Positions 37,093-46,162 are shown, counted from the first letter of the stretch. The stretch is DNA of 64,000 bases from Acinetobacter pittii (GCF_034064985.1 NZ_CP139249.1:1364001-1428000); one strand, 5' to 3'. The notes: generated by a model not told the origin, from the letters alone. Program-made: numbers and translations.

Positions 37093-37452
37093 ATGAAAAA
37101 GATTTTATTGATTGCAGTGAGTTTGTTCTTTGTCGGTTGTTCAGAAAAGAAACCATTAACACCAGAAGAGCAGTGGCATGGCTTTTGTACTAGTGTAGGA
37201 AATGCTGCAAGAAGTATTGTTTTTGATCGTCAGCAAGCAATTGAAAAAACACAGGCAGTTGAGCATGCAAATAAAATTGAAGATGAGATAACTAAAAAAT
37301 TCATTCTTAATATTATTGAAAAAGTTTATGCGATTCCAAAAGAAGAACTGACAAAAGATCCTCAAGCAATTCAAGAAAAAGTTAGAAAGCAAATGATGGG
37401 TGAGTGTTTGGCAACCCCTCATGACAAAATGCCAAAATATAAATCGTTCTAA
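37093..37452 (+). CDS. Small predicted lipoprotein of unknown function
   Basis: A 119-residue protein. The ATG at 37093 is preferred over a GTG one codon earlier. The signal MKKILLIAVSLFFVGC has a lipobox FVGC with acylated Cys16. The mature part is charged and helical with three Cys in all and ends KMPKYKSF. I do not recognise a family. It is a single gene between a terminator and the acnB leader. Confidence 0.75.
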   Translation: MKKILLIAVSLFFVGCSEKKPLTPEEQWHGFCTSVGNAARSIVFDRQQAIEKTQAVEHANKIEDEITKKFILNIIEKVYAIPKEELTKDPQAIQEKVRKQMMGECLATPHDKMPKYKSF

Positions 37453-37509
37453 TTGTGGATGAGGTTATCGAATTTCTATCCAATCAAAGCTTAATTTGTT
37501 TAAAAAAAG

Positions 37510-37570
37510 CCCAATTTGGCCCGATACGCTCATTATTTAAACACGGGTATTTAGATACAAAATAATGGGC
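37510..37570 (+). promoter_or_regulatory. Structured leader upstream of acnB
   Basis: GCTCATTATTT (37528-37538) can pair with AAATAATGGGC (37560-37570), 11 bp with one G-U pair, enclosing a smaller hairpin GTAT-TTAG-ATAC (37547-37558). It lies 136 bp before the acnB start. It may be an mRNA structure or a DNA operator. Confidence 0.35.
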
Positions 37571-37705
37571 ATCACGGAGAAACACCCCGCGCTCATTAAC
37601 TTTTACCTTGAACTCTAGTAAACTTTTGTAGTCCATATTACTTGTGAAGCTTTTAAGAAAGCTGGAATTTGCAAGTAATTTTTCAAAAAAAGAGGAATGA
37701 ACACC

Positions 37706-40345
37706 GTGCTAGAAGCTTACCGCCAACACGTTGAAGAACGTGCCGCACTCGGAGTCCCACCGAAGCCACTTGATGACGCTCAAACAGCTCAGCTTGTTGA
37801 ATTACTAAAAAATCCACCAGCAGGCGAAGAAGCGTTCTTGGTTGATTTGCTTGAAAACCGTGTTCCTGCAGGTGTTGACCAAGCAGCTTACGTAAAGGCA
37901 GCGTTCTTGGCAGCGATTGCAAAAGGCGAAGCAACTTCACCACTCGTTTCTAAAGAACGTGCAGTTTACTTACTCGGTACTATGTTAGGTGGTTATAACG
38001 TAGCACCACTTGTTGAACTTCTTGACAATGCTGAACTTGCAGGCTTAGCTGCTGAAGCATTAAAGAAAACTCTTCTTGTATTTGATGCATTCCATGACGT
38101 AGCAGATAAAGCAAAAGCTGGTAATGCAGCTGCTAAAGCTGTTTTACAATCTTGGGCTGAAGCAGAATGGTTCACTAGCCGTCCTGACGTCCCAGAAGAA
38201 ATCAAAATCACTGTGTTCAAAGTAACTGGTGAAACAAACACTGATGACTTGTCTCCAGCTCAAGATGCTTGGAGCCGTCCAGACATTCCATTACACGCAA
38301 ATGCAATGTTGAAAAATGAGCGTGATGGTATCAACCCTGAAAAACCAGGTGAAGTTGGTCCATTAAGCCAAATTAAAGAACTTATCGCGAAAGGCAATCA
38401 AGTTGCTTACGTAGGTGACGTTGTTGGTACAGGTTCAAGCCGTAAATCTGCAACTAACTCTGTTCTTTGGTTCTTTGGTGATGAACTTCCACACATTCCA
38501 AACAAAAAAGACGGTGGTGTGTGCTTAGGTTCTAAGATCGCTCCAATTTTCTTCAACACTATGGAAGATGCAGGTGCATTACCTGTAGAAATCGACGTTG
38601 CTAACATGAACATGGGCGACGAAGTAGTATTGAAAATTGACCATGCTGCTGCAAAAGTAACTGCTTTTAAAGATGGCGTACAAATCTCTGAAGCAGATCT
38701 TAAAACTCCAGTACTTTTAGACGAAGTACGTGCGGGTGGTCGTATTAACTTGATCATTGGTCGTGGTTTAACCGCTAAAGCACGTGAAGAACTAGGTCTT
38801 GCACCTTCTACATTGTTCCGTACTCCAGTACAACCTGCTGACACTGGCAAAGGCTTTACACAAGCTCAAAAAATGGTTGGCCGCGCATGTGGTTTACCAG
38901 AAGGTCAAGGTATCCGTCCAGGAACTTACTGTGAACCTAAAATGACTACAGTTGGTTCTCAAGATACGACAGGTCCAATGACTCGTGACGAGTTAAAAGA
39001 CTTAGCATGCTTGGGCTTCTCATCTGACTTAGTGATGCAGTCTTTCTGTCACACTGCTGCGTATCCAAAACCAGTTGACGTAACAACTCACCATACATTA
39101 CCTGACTTCATCATGAACCGTGGTGGTGTATCTTTACGTCCAGGTGACGGTATTATCCACTCTTGGTTAAACCGTATGTTACTTCCAGATACAGTAGGTA
39201 CTGGTGGTGACTCACATACTCGTTTCCCAATCGGTATTTCATTCCCAGCGGGTTCTGGTCTTGTTGCGTTCGCAGCAGCAACTGGTGTTATGCCACTTGA
39301 TATGCCTGAATCTGTACTTGTTAAGTTCAAAGGTAAAATGCAACCTGGTATCACTTTACGTGACCTTGTACATGCAATTCCTTACTATGCAATTCAAGCG
39401 GGTGATTTAACTGTAGAGAAGAAAGGTAAGAAAAATATCTTCTCTGGTCGTATCCTTGAGATCGATTTATCAGAAATGGAAAATGACTTGACTGTTGAAC
39501 AAGCATTCGAACTTTCTGATGCGTCAGCTGAACGTTCTGCTGCAGGCTGTTCAATCACACTTTCTGAAGAGAAAGTTGCTGAATACCTACGTTCTAACAT
39601 CACTATGTTGAAGTGGATGATTGCAGAAGGTTATGGTGATGCACGTACACTTGCTCGTCGTGCTGAAAACATGCAGAAGTGGTTAGATAACCCAAGCTTG
39701 TTAAAAGCTGATGCTGATGCTGAATACTTAAAAGTTTACGAAATCGATCTAGCTGACATCAAAGAACCAATTCTTTGCTGCCCGAACGATCCAGATGACG
39801 CGAAACTTCTTTCTGACGTTCAAGGCGACAAGATTGATGAAGTATTCATCGGTTCTTGTATGACGAACATCGGTCACTTCCGTGCAGCTGGTCAGTTACT
39901 TGACAAAGTACCTGGTGGTTCATTGTCTACTCGTTTATGGTTGGCTCCACCAACTCGTATGGACGAGCACCAATTAATGGAAGAAGGCTTGTATAACATC
40001 TATGGCCGTGCTGGTGCACGTACAGAGATGCCGGGCTGCTCATTATGTATGGGTAACCAAGCACGTGTAGCGCCGAACACAACTTGTGTATCGACTTCTA
40101 CTCGTAACTTCCCGAACCGTTTAGGTCAAGGTGCAAACGTTTACTTAGCATCTGCTGAGCTTGCATCTGTAGCTGCGGTACTTGGTAAATTACCAAGCCC
40201 AGAAGAATATCAACAGTATGCGTCACAAATCGACAGCGCTTCTGCTGACATCTACAAATACTTAAACTTCGATAAGATGAGCGAATATACTAAAGAAGCT
40301 GATCAAGTTGATACTAAAAAAATCCAAGCTGCTCAATTGACTTAA
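37706..40345 (+). CDS. acnB: Aconitate hydratase B
   Basis: AcnB isomerises citrate to isocitrate in the TCA cycle and can act as an iron-sensing RNA binder. I use GTG at 37706 (879 residues): AGAGGA (37691-37696) is 9 bp upstream, whereas the ATG at 37697 would touch the ribosome site, and the resulting start MLEAYRQHVEERAA matches enterobacterial AcnB. Order of parts: HEAT-like N-domain (1-160), swivel domain, then the catalytic domains. The 4Fe-4S ligands are Cys718 (GSCM), Cys778 and Cys781 (CSLCMGNQ). It stands alone and ends at a strong terminator. Confidence 0.97.
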   Translation: MLEAYRQHVEERAALGVPPKPLDDAQTAQLVELLKNPPAGEEAFLVDLLENRVPAGVDQAAYVKAAFLAAIAKGEATSPLVSKERAVYLLGTMLGGYNVAPLVELLDNAELAGLAAEALKKTLLVFDAFHDVADKAKAGNAAAKAVLQSWAEAEWFTSRPDVPEEIKITVFKVTGETNTDDLSPAQDAWSRPDIPLHANAMLKNERDGINPEKPGEVGPLSQIKELIAKGNQVAYVGDVVGTGSSRKSATNSVLWFFGDELPHIPNKKDGGVCLGSKIAPIFFNTMEDAGALPVEIDVANMNMGDEVVLKIDHAAAKVTAFKDGVQISEADLKTPVLLDEVRAGGRINLIIGRGLTAKAREELGLAPSTLFRTPVQPADTGKGFTQAQKMVGRACGLPEGQGIRPGTYCEPKMTTVGSQDTTGPMTRDELKDLACLGFSSDLVMQSFCHTAAYPKPVDVTTHHTLPDFIMNRGGVSLRPGDGIIHSWLNRMLLPDTVGTGGDSHTRFPIGISFPAGSGLVAFAAATGVMPLDMPESVLVKFKGKMQPGITLRDLVHAIPYYAIQAGDLTVEKKGKKNIFSGRILEIDLSEMENDLTVEQAFELSDASAERSAAGCSITLSEEKVAEYLRSNITMLKWMIAEGYGDARTLARRAENMQKWLDNPSLLKADADAEYLKVYEIDLADIKEPILCCPNDPDDAKLLSDVQGDKIDEVFIGSCMTNIGHFRAAGQLLDKVPGGSLSTRLWLAPPTRMDEHQLMEEGLYNIYGRAGARTEMPGCSLCMGNQARVAPNTTCVSTSTRNFPNRLGQGANVYLASAELASVAAVLGKLPSPEEYQQYASQIDSASADIYKYLNFDKMSEYTKEADQVDTKKIQAAQLT

Positions 40346-40361
40346 TACCTCGATTTAGTGC

Positions 40362-40393
40362 AAAAAAGGAGCTGATTATTCAGCTCCTTTTTT
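40362..40393 (+). terminator. Terminator of acnB
   Basis: Perfect 14-bp arms AAAAAAGGAGCTGA (40362-40375) and TCAGCTCCTTTTTT (40380-40393), loop TTAT. Confidence 0.92.
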
Positions 40394-40573
40394 ATTTAAC
40401 TGAGACTTTATACATAATTAGTTTTAAAAATAATAAATAGATCAAATTTTATTTAATGAAAATGTAAAAATAAATATTACTCTAGATATTAAAACGTTTT
40501 TTGCTTTAAAATAATTGAACGAACTTAATAATAATTAAAAAAAATATGAGTATTTTATATAGGGAACTTAAGA

Positions 40574-41008
40574 ATGTTAAAGACAATTGTTGAATTTAAA
40601 TTTGATGATTATCAATTATATAATCAAAAAACGCATGCTGAAGACGGCGGTATTTTAGTTCAAAAAACTGAAGATATTGCACAGTATATTTTTAGTATAT
40701 TAAAGAATAGATATCATTTAAATATAGAGCTATATAGTGAGAAATGGGGGTGGCAAATTGAGATCCCTCTACCTGAAATAACAATGTATCTTGGAATCAG
40801 TGTTTATGAAGAATATAGCAATGGATTCGCAATTTTTATTTCTCCAAATACGCCAATTTTAAGAAAGTTTCTATTTAGAAAACTTGATATTACTCATCAT
40901 ATTATGGTGCTGCAAAACTATATAAATATTATTTTAAAATCACATCCCGGTATCTACGATGTGATGTGGTGGGAAGAGAATGAATTCCGATGTGTAGCCG
41001 CGGATTGA
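40574..41008 (+). CDS. Unknown 144-residue cytoplasmic protein in an AT-rich segment
   Basis: ATG at 40574 is preceded by AGGGAA, 9 bp away. No signal peptide or span is seen. The protein is rich in Ile, Tyr and aromatic residues, with a WGWQIEIPLPEITMY block at about 57-71 and YDVMWWEENEF close to the end. Mixed alpha/beta and the small size recall immunity-type proteins, but I recognise no family. It is flanked by 229 bp of AT-rich DNA on the left and the channel gene 123 bp to the right. Coding is likely, function unknown. Confidence 0.65.
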   Translation: MLKTIVEFKFDDYQLYNQKTHAEDGGILVQKTEDIAQYIFSILKNRYHLNIELYSEKWGWQIEIPLPEITMYLGISVYEEYSNGFAIFISPNTPILRKFLFRKLDITHHIMVLQNYINIILKSHPGIYDVMWWEENEFRCVAAD

Positions 41009-41131
41009 TGCATGAAGTAAATTTTAAGGCTTAAATATTGAAGTCAGTAAAAGTAAAAATTGTTAGAGACTATATTGGTGAATACAGACTAAGCGCTTAC
41101 TATATCTACATTATCAAGTGGTCAGAGCCAT

Positions 41132-42115
41132 ATGCAAAATTCAGCTTTGAAGGGATTGCGTAAGTTTTTCTACAATAATCTTCATAACCATGACTATGAA
41201 ACTACGGTAAGTAAATGCATTAACTATTTTTTAGTTGTTTTAATTGTTGGCAATGTCGCTGCGGTTTTATTGGAAACGGTAAATGATCTGTACACAAGTT
41301 ATCGTATTTGGTTTGACTACTTTGAAAATATCTCAATCGCAATTTTTAGTATCGAATATTTATTAAGATTGTGGAGTATTGCTGATCGAGATACGACCCA
41401 ATCCGCATGGAAAACCCGCTTGAACTGGATGAAAAGCGGTGAAGCTATAATTGATTTGATGGCAATTTTACCGGCTTACCTAAATTTCTTTGTACGAATC
41501 GATCTTCGTATGCTTAGGATCTTACGTTTACTGCGTTTATTAAAATTAACACGCTATTTCATCTCGCTACAGATATTGTTATGCGTAATTAAACGTGAGA
41601 AGGGATCTTTTCAAGCCGTTATCTTTATTTTAATTATCATGATTATTATGACTGCTTCTGGAATTTACGTAGTTGAAAATAAGGCTCAGCCAGAAGCTTT
41701 TAGTTCAATACCTAAATCTATGTGGTGGGCGGTGGTTACTTTAACTACAGTGGGCTATGGTGATGTTACTCCGGTAACTAGCCTAGGAAAGTTATTAGGA
41801 GCGCTTATTACTATTTTGGGTGTGGGTATTGCGGCATTACCGGCTGGTATTTTGGCGTCTGGACTCGCAAATGAGCTTAATCAACGGAATCAGAGACTAG
41901 AGCAAGAGTTTCGTGAGTTACTTCAAGCACGAGGTATTGATATTTTACATGATGAAATTGAAATAGAACGAGTTCGTCAAAAAGTAGGACTGCCAAAAGA
42001 GCAAGCGCATAACCTGATTATTCAAATTATGCGTGAAAAAGTATTAGATGAAGAAGAGTCCATTCGTGAGAAAAAATGTTATTGTCCACACTGTGGAGGA
42101 AAGCTAACTGATTAG
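41132..42115 (+). CDS. Voltage-gated potassium channel-like ion transporter
   Basis: A 327-residue inner-membrane protein with six spans. S4 carries repeated arginines, RMLRILRLLRLLKLTRYF (about residues 129-146), and the pore has the filter TTVGYGD (about 206-212) between S5 and S6, so K+ selectivity is expected. The cytoplasmic C-terminus is coiled coil-like (about 250-310) and ends with a CYCPHCGGK motif that could bind zinc. It lacks the RCK domain of Kch. A dyad overlapping the stop codon (42103-42130) may end the transcript. Confidence 0.9.
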   Translation: MQNSALKGLRKFFYNNLHNHDYETTVSKCINYFLVVLIVGNVAAVLLETVNDLYTSYRIWFDYFENISIAIFSIEYLLRLWSIADRDTTQSAWKTRLNWMKSGEAIIDLMAILPAYLNFFVRIDLRMLRILRLLRLLKLTRYFISLQILLCVIKREKGSFQAVIFILIIMIIMTASGIYVVENKAQPEAFSSIPKSMWWAVVTLTTVGYGDVTPVTSLGKLLGALITILGVGIAALPAGILASGLANELNQRNQRLEQEFRELLQARGIDILHDEIEIERVRQKVGLPKEQAHNLIIQIMREKVLDEEESIREKKCYCPHCGGKLTD

Positions 42116-42139
42116 AAGTAATAAGTTAGCCTTTTCTTT
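42103..42139 (+). terminator. Possible terminator overlapping the channel stop codon
   Basis: GCTAACT (42103-42109) and AGTTAGC (42124-42130) with a 14-base loop, then CTTTTCTTT. It contains the TAG stop. Confidence 0.45.
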
Positions 42140-42141
42140 AA

Positions 42142-43341
42142 TTAAGCTTTCTTACTGGCTTTTTCTACTGCAAATGCGATAAGCAAAATAATCAGACCGC
42201 CAAGGCTTAAAACAAAACCCACCCAGATTGGAGCGATCCAACCCATTTGATGGCTGAGTACCCATCCACCTAAAAATGCACCCAATGCATTGGCCATATT
42301 AAAGGCAGAGTGGTTGAGTGATGCTGCTAATGTTTGGGCGTCGCCTGCAACATCCATTAGACGGGTTTGCAAAGCTCCACCTAGTCCCATTACTGTGAGA
42401 CCAATTAAAAATAAAGATGCGATGGCAGTATAGATATTACTCATTAAAAAACTAGCGACTACAAAAGCGATAGCTGAGCTAATTAATACACCTACAATCG
42501 TTTTGTTGAGGTTTTTATCTGCAAACCATCCTGCCGCTAATCCTCCAATAACCATACCAATACCCCAAATAGCCAAGGCGATAGGAACGATTTGGATATT
42601 AACTTGTGTGTATTCAGTCAAAATTGGTGAAACATAGCTATAAACTGAAAACATGCCTCCAAAACCGATGGCGCCTACTGCTAGTGTTAACCACATGTTG
42701 ATATTTTTAAGGCCAGCTAATTCAGTTTTGATACTGGCAGTAGCCTGAACTGGAATATTGGGTACAAAGAAGCCAACAGCAATTAAAGTGACGAAAGCAA
42801 TAGTTGCTGAAAACTCAAAACCTGCTCTCCAACCAAAGTTTTGGCCTAACCATGTTGCGAGGGGAACACCAATTACAGTTGCGACAGTAAGTCCCATCAT
42901 CATTTGGGCAACTGCAGAAGCTCTTTTTGATGGACCCGCTAGTTCAGCGGCAACTAAGGCTCCGACTCCAAAATATGCTCCGTGTGGTAAACCTGCAATA
43001 AAACGTGAGATTAAAACAGTTTCAGGGGTATGAGCTAAAGCAGTACACGCATTAGCAACACCATAAAAAAGCATTAAGCCGAGTAATAAAGTTTTTCTCG
43101 GAACTTTGGCTCCGAGAATAGCGATGATAGGAGCACCAATAACTACACCCAATGCATAGGCACTAATAAAGTGACCAGCTTCAGGTACTGTAATATTTAA
43201 ATTATTTGCAATTTCCTGAATCAGTCCCATTGCGACAAATTCAGTGGTTCCAATACAAAAACCACCTACAGCGAGTGAGAAAATTGCTAAAAAGAGAGAG
43301 TAATGTTGAAGTGTGGAAAGAGGAGATTGCGGGGACGCCAT
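42142..43341 (-). CDS. MFS transporter, DHA1-type exporter
   Basis: A 399-residue twelve-span carrier of the DHA1 (AraJ/PbuE/YdhP-like) group. The first span region reads AVGGFCIGTTEFVAMGLI, typical of this group, and the loop 2-3 and span 4 carry SRFIAGLPHGAYFGVG. Exporters of this type expel drugs, purines or sugars; the actual substrate is not evident. The end is convergent with the channel gene, 26 bp apart. I see no linked regulator. Confidence 0.9.
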   Translation of the reverse strand: MASPQSPLSTLQHYSLFLAIFSLAVGGFCIGTTEFVAMGLIQEIANNLNITVPEAGHFISAYALGVVIGAPIIAILGAKVPRKTLLLGLMLFYGVANACTALAHTPETVLISRFIAGLPHGAYFGVGALVAAELAGPSKRASAVAQMMMGLTVATVIGVPLATWLGQNFGWRAGFEFSATIAFVTLIAVGFFVPNIPVQATASIKTELAGLKNINMWLTLAVGAIGFGGMFSVYSYVSPILTEYTQVNIQIVPIALAIWGIGMVIGGLAAGWFADKNLNKTIVGVLISSAIAFVVASFLMSNIYTAIASLFLIGLTVMGLGGALQTRLMDVAGDAQTLAASLNHSAFNMANALGAFLGGWVLSHQMGWIAPIWVGFVLSLGGLIILLIAFAVEKASKKA

Positions 43342-43567
43342 AATAAGTTAAGGGAAGACTCAAAAAAGAGAAGTATAAGGGAAAAGAGAACAGAATAATA
43401 AAAAACTAAAATATTGAGAGAAAGATTACATATTCAATTAAAGTAAATTTAAATTTTATATAGATTAATTCATCGAAAAACTTTTAAAAATTATATATGA
43501 TTAGCGCGTAATACTTTAGTCATTACAACAAGTTGTATAAATATCCAAAAAATAGAGATGCTAAAAC

Positions 43568-43996
43568 GTGAGAAAATTATTTATTACCTGCCTTATAGGT
43601 ATGGCTATGTTATCTATGTCTGGTTGCGCAGTATTTATGGCAGGTAATCAACCAAGTAAAAAAAATTTAAATGTTCTAAATCCAGGCAGCTCTCGTAATT
43701 ATGTGATTGCCGAGTTTGGTGCCCCTGTACTTTCAGAATACCGTGATGGAACACGTGTTGAGATCTATACTTTTCAGCAAGGGTATTCAAAGTGGGTGAA
43801 AGTCGGCAGAGCTTTTGGTCATGGTGTAGCAGATGTGGCTTCAATCGGCCTTTGGGAGGTTTTTGGGACTCCAACAGAAGCATATTTTAATGGTAAAGAA
43901 ACCTCATACGAAGTATCTTACGGACCAGATGATTTAGTGAAAAGCTATAAGCTAATTGATTTCGATCAGACATTTCCAAAGATAAAGCAGCAATAA
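43568..43996 (+). CDS. Predicted lipoprotein, BamE/SmpA-like fold
   Basis: A 142-residue lipoprotein with GTG start at 43568. The signal ends MSMSGC with a lipobox, acylated Cys near residue 20. The mature part resembles the small BamE-type fold: LNPGSSRNYVIAEFGAPVLSEYRDGTR is the G-x-S-R-x-V-x-x-x-FG-x-P pattern (quoted in part), followed by a hydrophobic glycine-rich segment and a C-terminal strand pair YEVSYGPDDLVKSY. It is not BamE itself. The upstream 43342-43567 is AT-rich with no gene. Confidence 0.75.
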   Translation: MRKLFITCLIGMAMLSMSGCAVFMAGNQPSKKNLNVLNPGSSRNYVIAEFGAPVLSEYRDGTRVEIYTFQQGYSKWVKVGRAFGHGVADVASIGLWEVFGTPTEAYFNGKETSYEVSYGPDDLVKSYKLIDFDQTFPKIKQQ

Positions 43997-44007
43997 AATC
44001 AAATAAG

Positions 44008-44027
44008 AAAAGACCTTCGAGTCTTTT
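44008..44027 (+). terminator. Terminator after the BamE-like lipoprotein
   Basis: AAAAGAC (44008-44014), loop CTTCGA, GTCTTTT (44021-44027), then more T. Confidence 0.75.
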
Positions 44028-44046
44028 TTTATGTAAAATTAAATCT

Positions 44047-44084
44047 ATTAATGATAATAAGAATTATTTTTATTTGTGTATACT
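44047..44084 (+). promoter_or_regulatory. Fur-like box and promoter of the DUF4198 gene
   Basis: 44047-44065 agrees with the 19-bp Fur consensus at 13 positions, including ten in a row (TAATGATAAT, 44049-44058). It overlaps the expected -35 of a -10 box TATACT at 44079-44084. Iron control is therefore likely. Confidence 0.55.
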
Positions 44085-44142
44085 GTATCCGTTTATATTT
44101 TGTCTGATTTTTTAACTTTGCATACAACAGGATTTTGTAATA

Positions 44143-44940
44143 ATGAATAGATTTCTAATGACGTCACTTGTATTGATATGTACAACAGGCTTTGCTCACG
44201 AACCTTATGTAGCTCCTGTAGCTTATAAAACTGAACAGACTCAAGTGCCCGTAATTGCTGGTTATGCGGAAGAAGCATTAAATAGTGAATATGCTTTAAA
44301 GGATGCTAAGCTTACTGTAATTACACCTAAAAATGAGCTTAAAACTGTCAACTCAGAAGCTTTACATAAGTCTGTAACTGTGTTTGATGTAGATCTATCT
44401 GAAGAAGGGACCTACATTGTTCAAACCCAGGCGAGTTATCCTTTAAAATATGTATATGACCAAAAAGAATGGCATCTCTTTGTTGATATGCCAGCTGATA
44501 AAGCTCCACCGAAAGCAGAACGTGAATATTTGATTCCGACTGACCTTAAAACAAAAACAATTAAAACAGAGCAAGTAACACGTGAGTGGATATTGCAGAG
44601 TTATCTTTCTAAGGGAAAAGTTTCAGATATTCAGCTTCCTAATACACCGATTAAAGTTAGTTTCTCTTTACATCCAAACCAAATTAAAGCTGCTCAACCA
44701 GTTAAATTAGCTATAACTGAAAAGGGCCAGCCTTTAGCTTATGCTGAAGTTAATTTAAGAGAAAAGGGTGCGACTGACAAACAAGTACAGCACTTTAAGG
44801 CAGAAAAGAATGGTCAGGTTGAGCTTAGATTTCCAAAAGCTGGAGAGTACCTAGTAGAAGTAACAGCTCCCCTAAACTTGAAAGTAAAACCTACAAAACA
44901 GAGTTATACGATTATTAGTTTAAATGTATTAGCACAATAG
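44143..44940 (+). CDS. DUF4198-type periplasmic protein
   Basis: A 265-residue exported protein with a signal peptide (about 1-18, ending GFAH). Mature part begins EPYVAPV and shows a two-lobe beta architecture: an Ig-like N-domain with TYIVQTQASYPLKYVYDQKEWHLF and a C-terminal carboxypeptidase-regulatory-like domain with AYAEVNLREKGA and GQVELRFPKAGEYLVEVTAP, as in DUF4198. Members are often near metal-uptake receptors. The Fur-like box upstream supports expression under low iron. No receptor is adjacent. It ends at a strong hairpin. Confidence 0.78.
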   Translation: MNRFLMTSLVLICTTGFAHEPYVAPVAYKTEQTQVPVIAGYAEEALNSEYALKDAKLTVITPKNELKTVNSEALHKSVTVFDVDLSEEGTYIVQTQASYPLKYVYDQKEWHLFVDMPADKAPPKAEREYLIPTDLKTKTIKTEQVTREWILQSYLSKGKVSDIQLPNTPIKVSFSLHPNQIKAAQPVKLAITEKGQPLAYAEVNLREKGATDKQVQHFKAEKNGQVELRFPKAGEYLVEVTAPLNLKVKPTKQSYTIISLNVLAQ

Positions 44941-44948
44941 TTTTTTAT

Positions 44949-44977
44949 AAAAATAGACCTTTATTAGGTCTATTTTT
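44949..44977. terminator. Terminator of the DUF4198 gene
   Basis: Perfect 12-bp arms AAAAATAGACCT (44949-44960) and AGGTCTATTTTT (44966-44977), loop TTATT. Confidence 0.9.
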
Positions 44978-45119
44978 GCCTTACACTTTTTACGCCCTTT
45001 AAAAATTTTTATAAAATCGTTTTAATTTTCCTTCATTTTTGAAGATACCTAAATTCATCCCATGTAAAATAGTGAAATAAAACTCATGTTGAGACAAACT
45101 AACTAATTTTGTGTTAAAG

Positions 45120-45132
45120 TGAATAAAATTCA
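45120..45132 (+). promoter_or_regulatory. MetR-type box upstream of metR
   Basis: TGAATAAAATTCA fits the known MetR consensus TGAA-N5-TTCA exactly. It lies 87 bp before the metR start, a place fit for autoregulation. A near copy with one extra base is at 45073-45086. Confidence 0.5.
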
Positions 45133-45218
45133 TTAATAAAGATTTGTCGAAAGTTTTATGGAAAAGTAAAGATGAGCTTTATCCATTTGTAGATAAATCT
45201 CTTTTTTAGGCTTGGCCC

Positions 45219-46139
45219 ATGTTAGAAATTCGTCACCTTAAAACTTTAGTTGCATTACGTGAGCATGGTTCATTAGTTTCGGCAGCTAACGATCTTTGTT
45301 TAACACCATCTGCTATTTCCCATCAATTAAAAGAATTAGATCATTGGTACGGGGTGGAAGTAGTTAATCGTCGAAGTAGACCTGTTAGTTTTTCTAATGT
45401 TGGACAGCGCTTATTAAAATTGGCTGATGATGTTTTACCACAAATCCAGATTACACATAGTGATATCACACGCATTGTGCATGGACAGACAGGTAGAATT
45501 ATTTTTTCATCGGAATGCCATAGTTGCTTTGACTGGTTAATGCCTTTATTAAATCAGTATCGCCAGCAATATCCTGACGTCGATTTAGACTTTGCATCAG
45601 GTTTTGAAGCCAATCCGCATGAACTCTTACAAAATGCAGAATTTGATTTACTGATTACAGCTGATCCAATTGCGTTAAAAGGAATTGAGTATTTTCCGAT
45701 TTTTGAATATGAGTCACGGTTAGTCTTATCAAATACTCACCCTTTGGTGCGTGCTGAAAATATTACAGTTCAAGAGTTGGCTGAAGAAGTTTTAATTACT
45801 TATCCGGTAGATAAGCACCGTTTAGATATTATGTCTAAACTTTTCATCCCCGCGAATATTCAGCCTAAACAAATACGGACAACCGATTTAACCCAAATGC
45901 TTATTCAACTCGTTGCAAGTGGACGAGGTATTGCTGCTTTACCTGATTGGGTTGTAAATGAATATGAACAAAAGGGATGGGTTACTAGTCGTCGTTTAGA
46001 TTGTGTTTCTCCTACAGGCTTAAGACGAACTTTATATGCAGGTTACCGAACTGAAGAAAAAGAGAAAAGTTATTTTGAAGGATTTTTAAAGCAGTTGGAA
46101 AAGTTCTCTTTAAAACGAAACGCCTATTACTCTGGCTAA
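45219..46139 (+). CDS. metR: LysR-family regulator MetR
   Basis: MetR activates methionine-synthesis genes (metE and others) with homocysteine as effector. The 306-residue protein starts MLEIRHLKTLVALREHGSL and has the winged HTH SAANDLCLTPSAISHQLKELD (quoted in part), both close to enterobacterial MetR, and effector-domain segments SSECHSCFDWLMPLL and GRGIAALPDWVV. metE is not adjacent, unlike in E. coli where it is divergent. A perfect MetR box upstream suggests self-control. It ends at a shared terminator with the DUF441 gene. Confidence 0.93.
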   Translation: MLEIRHLKTLVALREHGSLVSAANDLCLTPSAISHQLKELDHWYGVEVVNRRSRPVSFSNVGQRLLKLADDVLPQIQITHSDITRIVHGQTGRIIFSSECHSCFDWLMPLLNQYRQQYPDVDLDFASGFEANPHELLQNAEFDLLITADPIALKGIEYFPIFEYESRLVLSNTHPLVRAENITVQELAEEVLITYPVDKHRLDIMSKLFIPANIQPKQIRTTDLTQMLIQLVASGRGIAALPDWVVNEYEQKGWVTSRRLDCVSPTGLRRTLYAGYRTEEKEKSYFEGFLKQLEKFSLKRNAYYSG

Positions 46140-46162
46140 AACAATGAATTAGCCTAAGTTTT

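Noticed and set aside
37697..37705. ATG at 37697 as acnB start
   Set aside because: It touches the ribosome site AGAGGA, whereas GTG at 37706 is 9 bp from it and gives the usual AcnB N-terminus.
38407..38850. 147-residue minus-strand frame inside acnB
   Set aside because: Antisense shadow; acnB codon use in this region explains the open frame.
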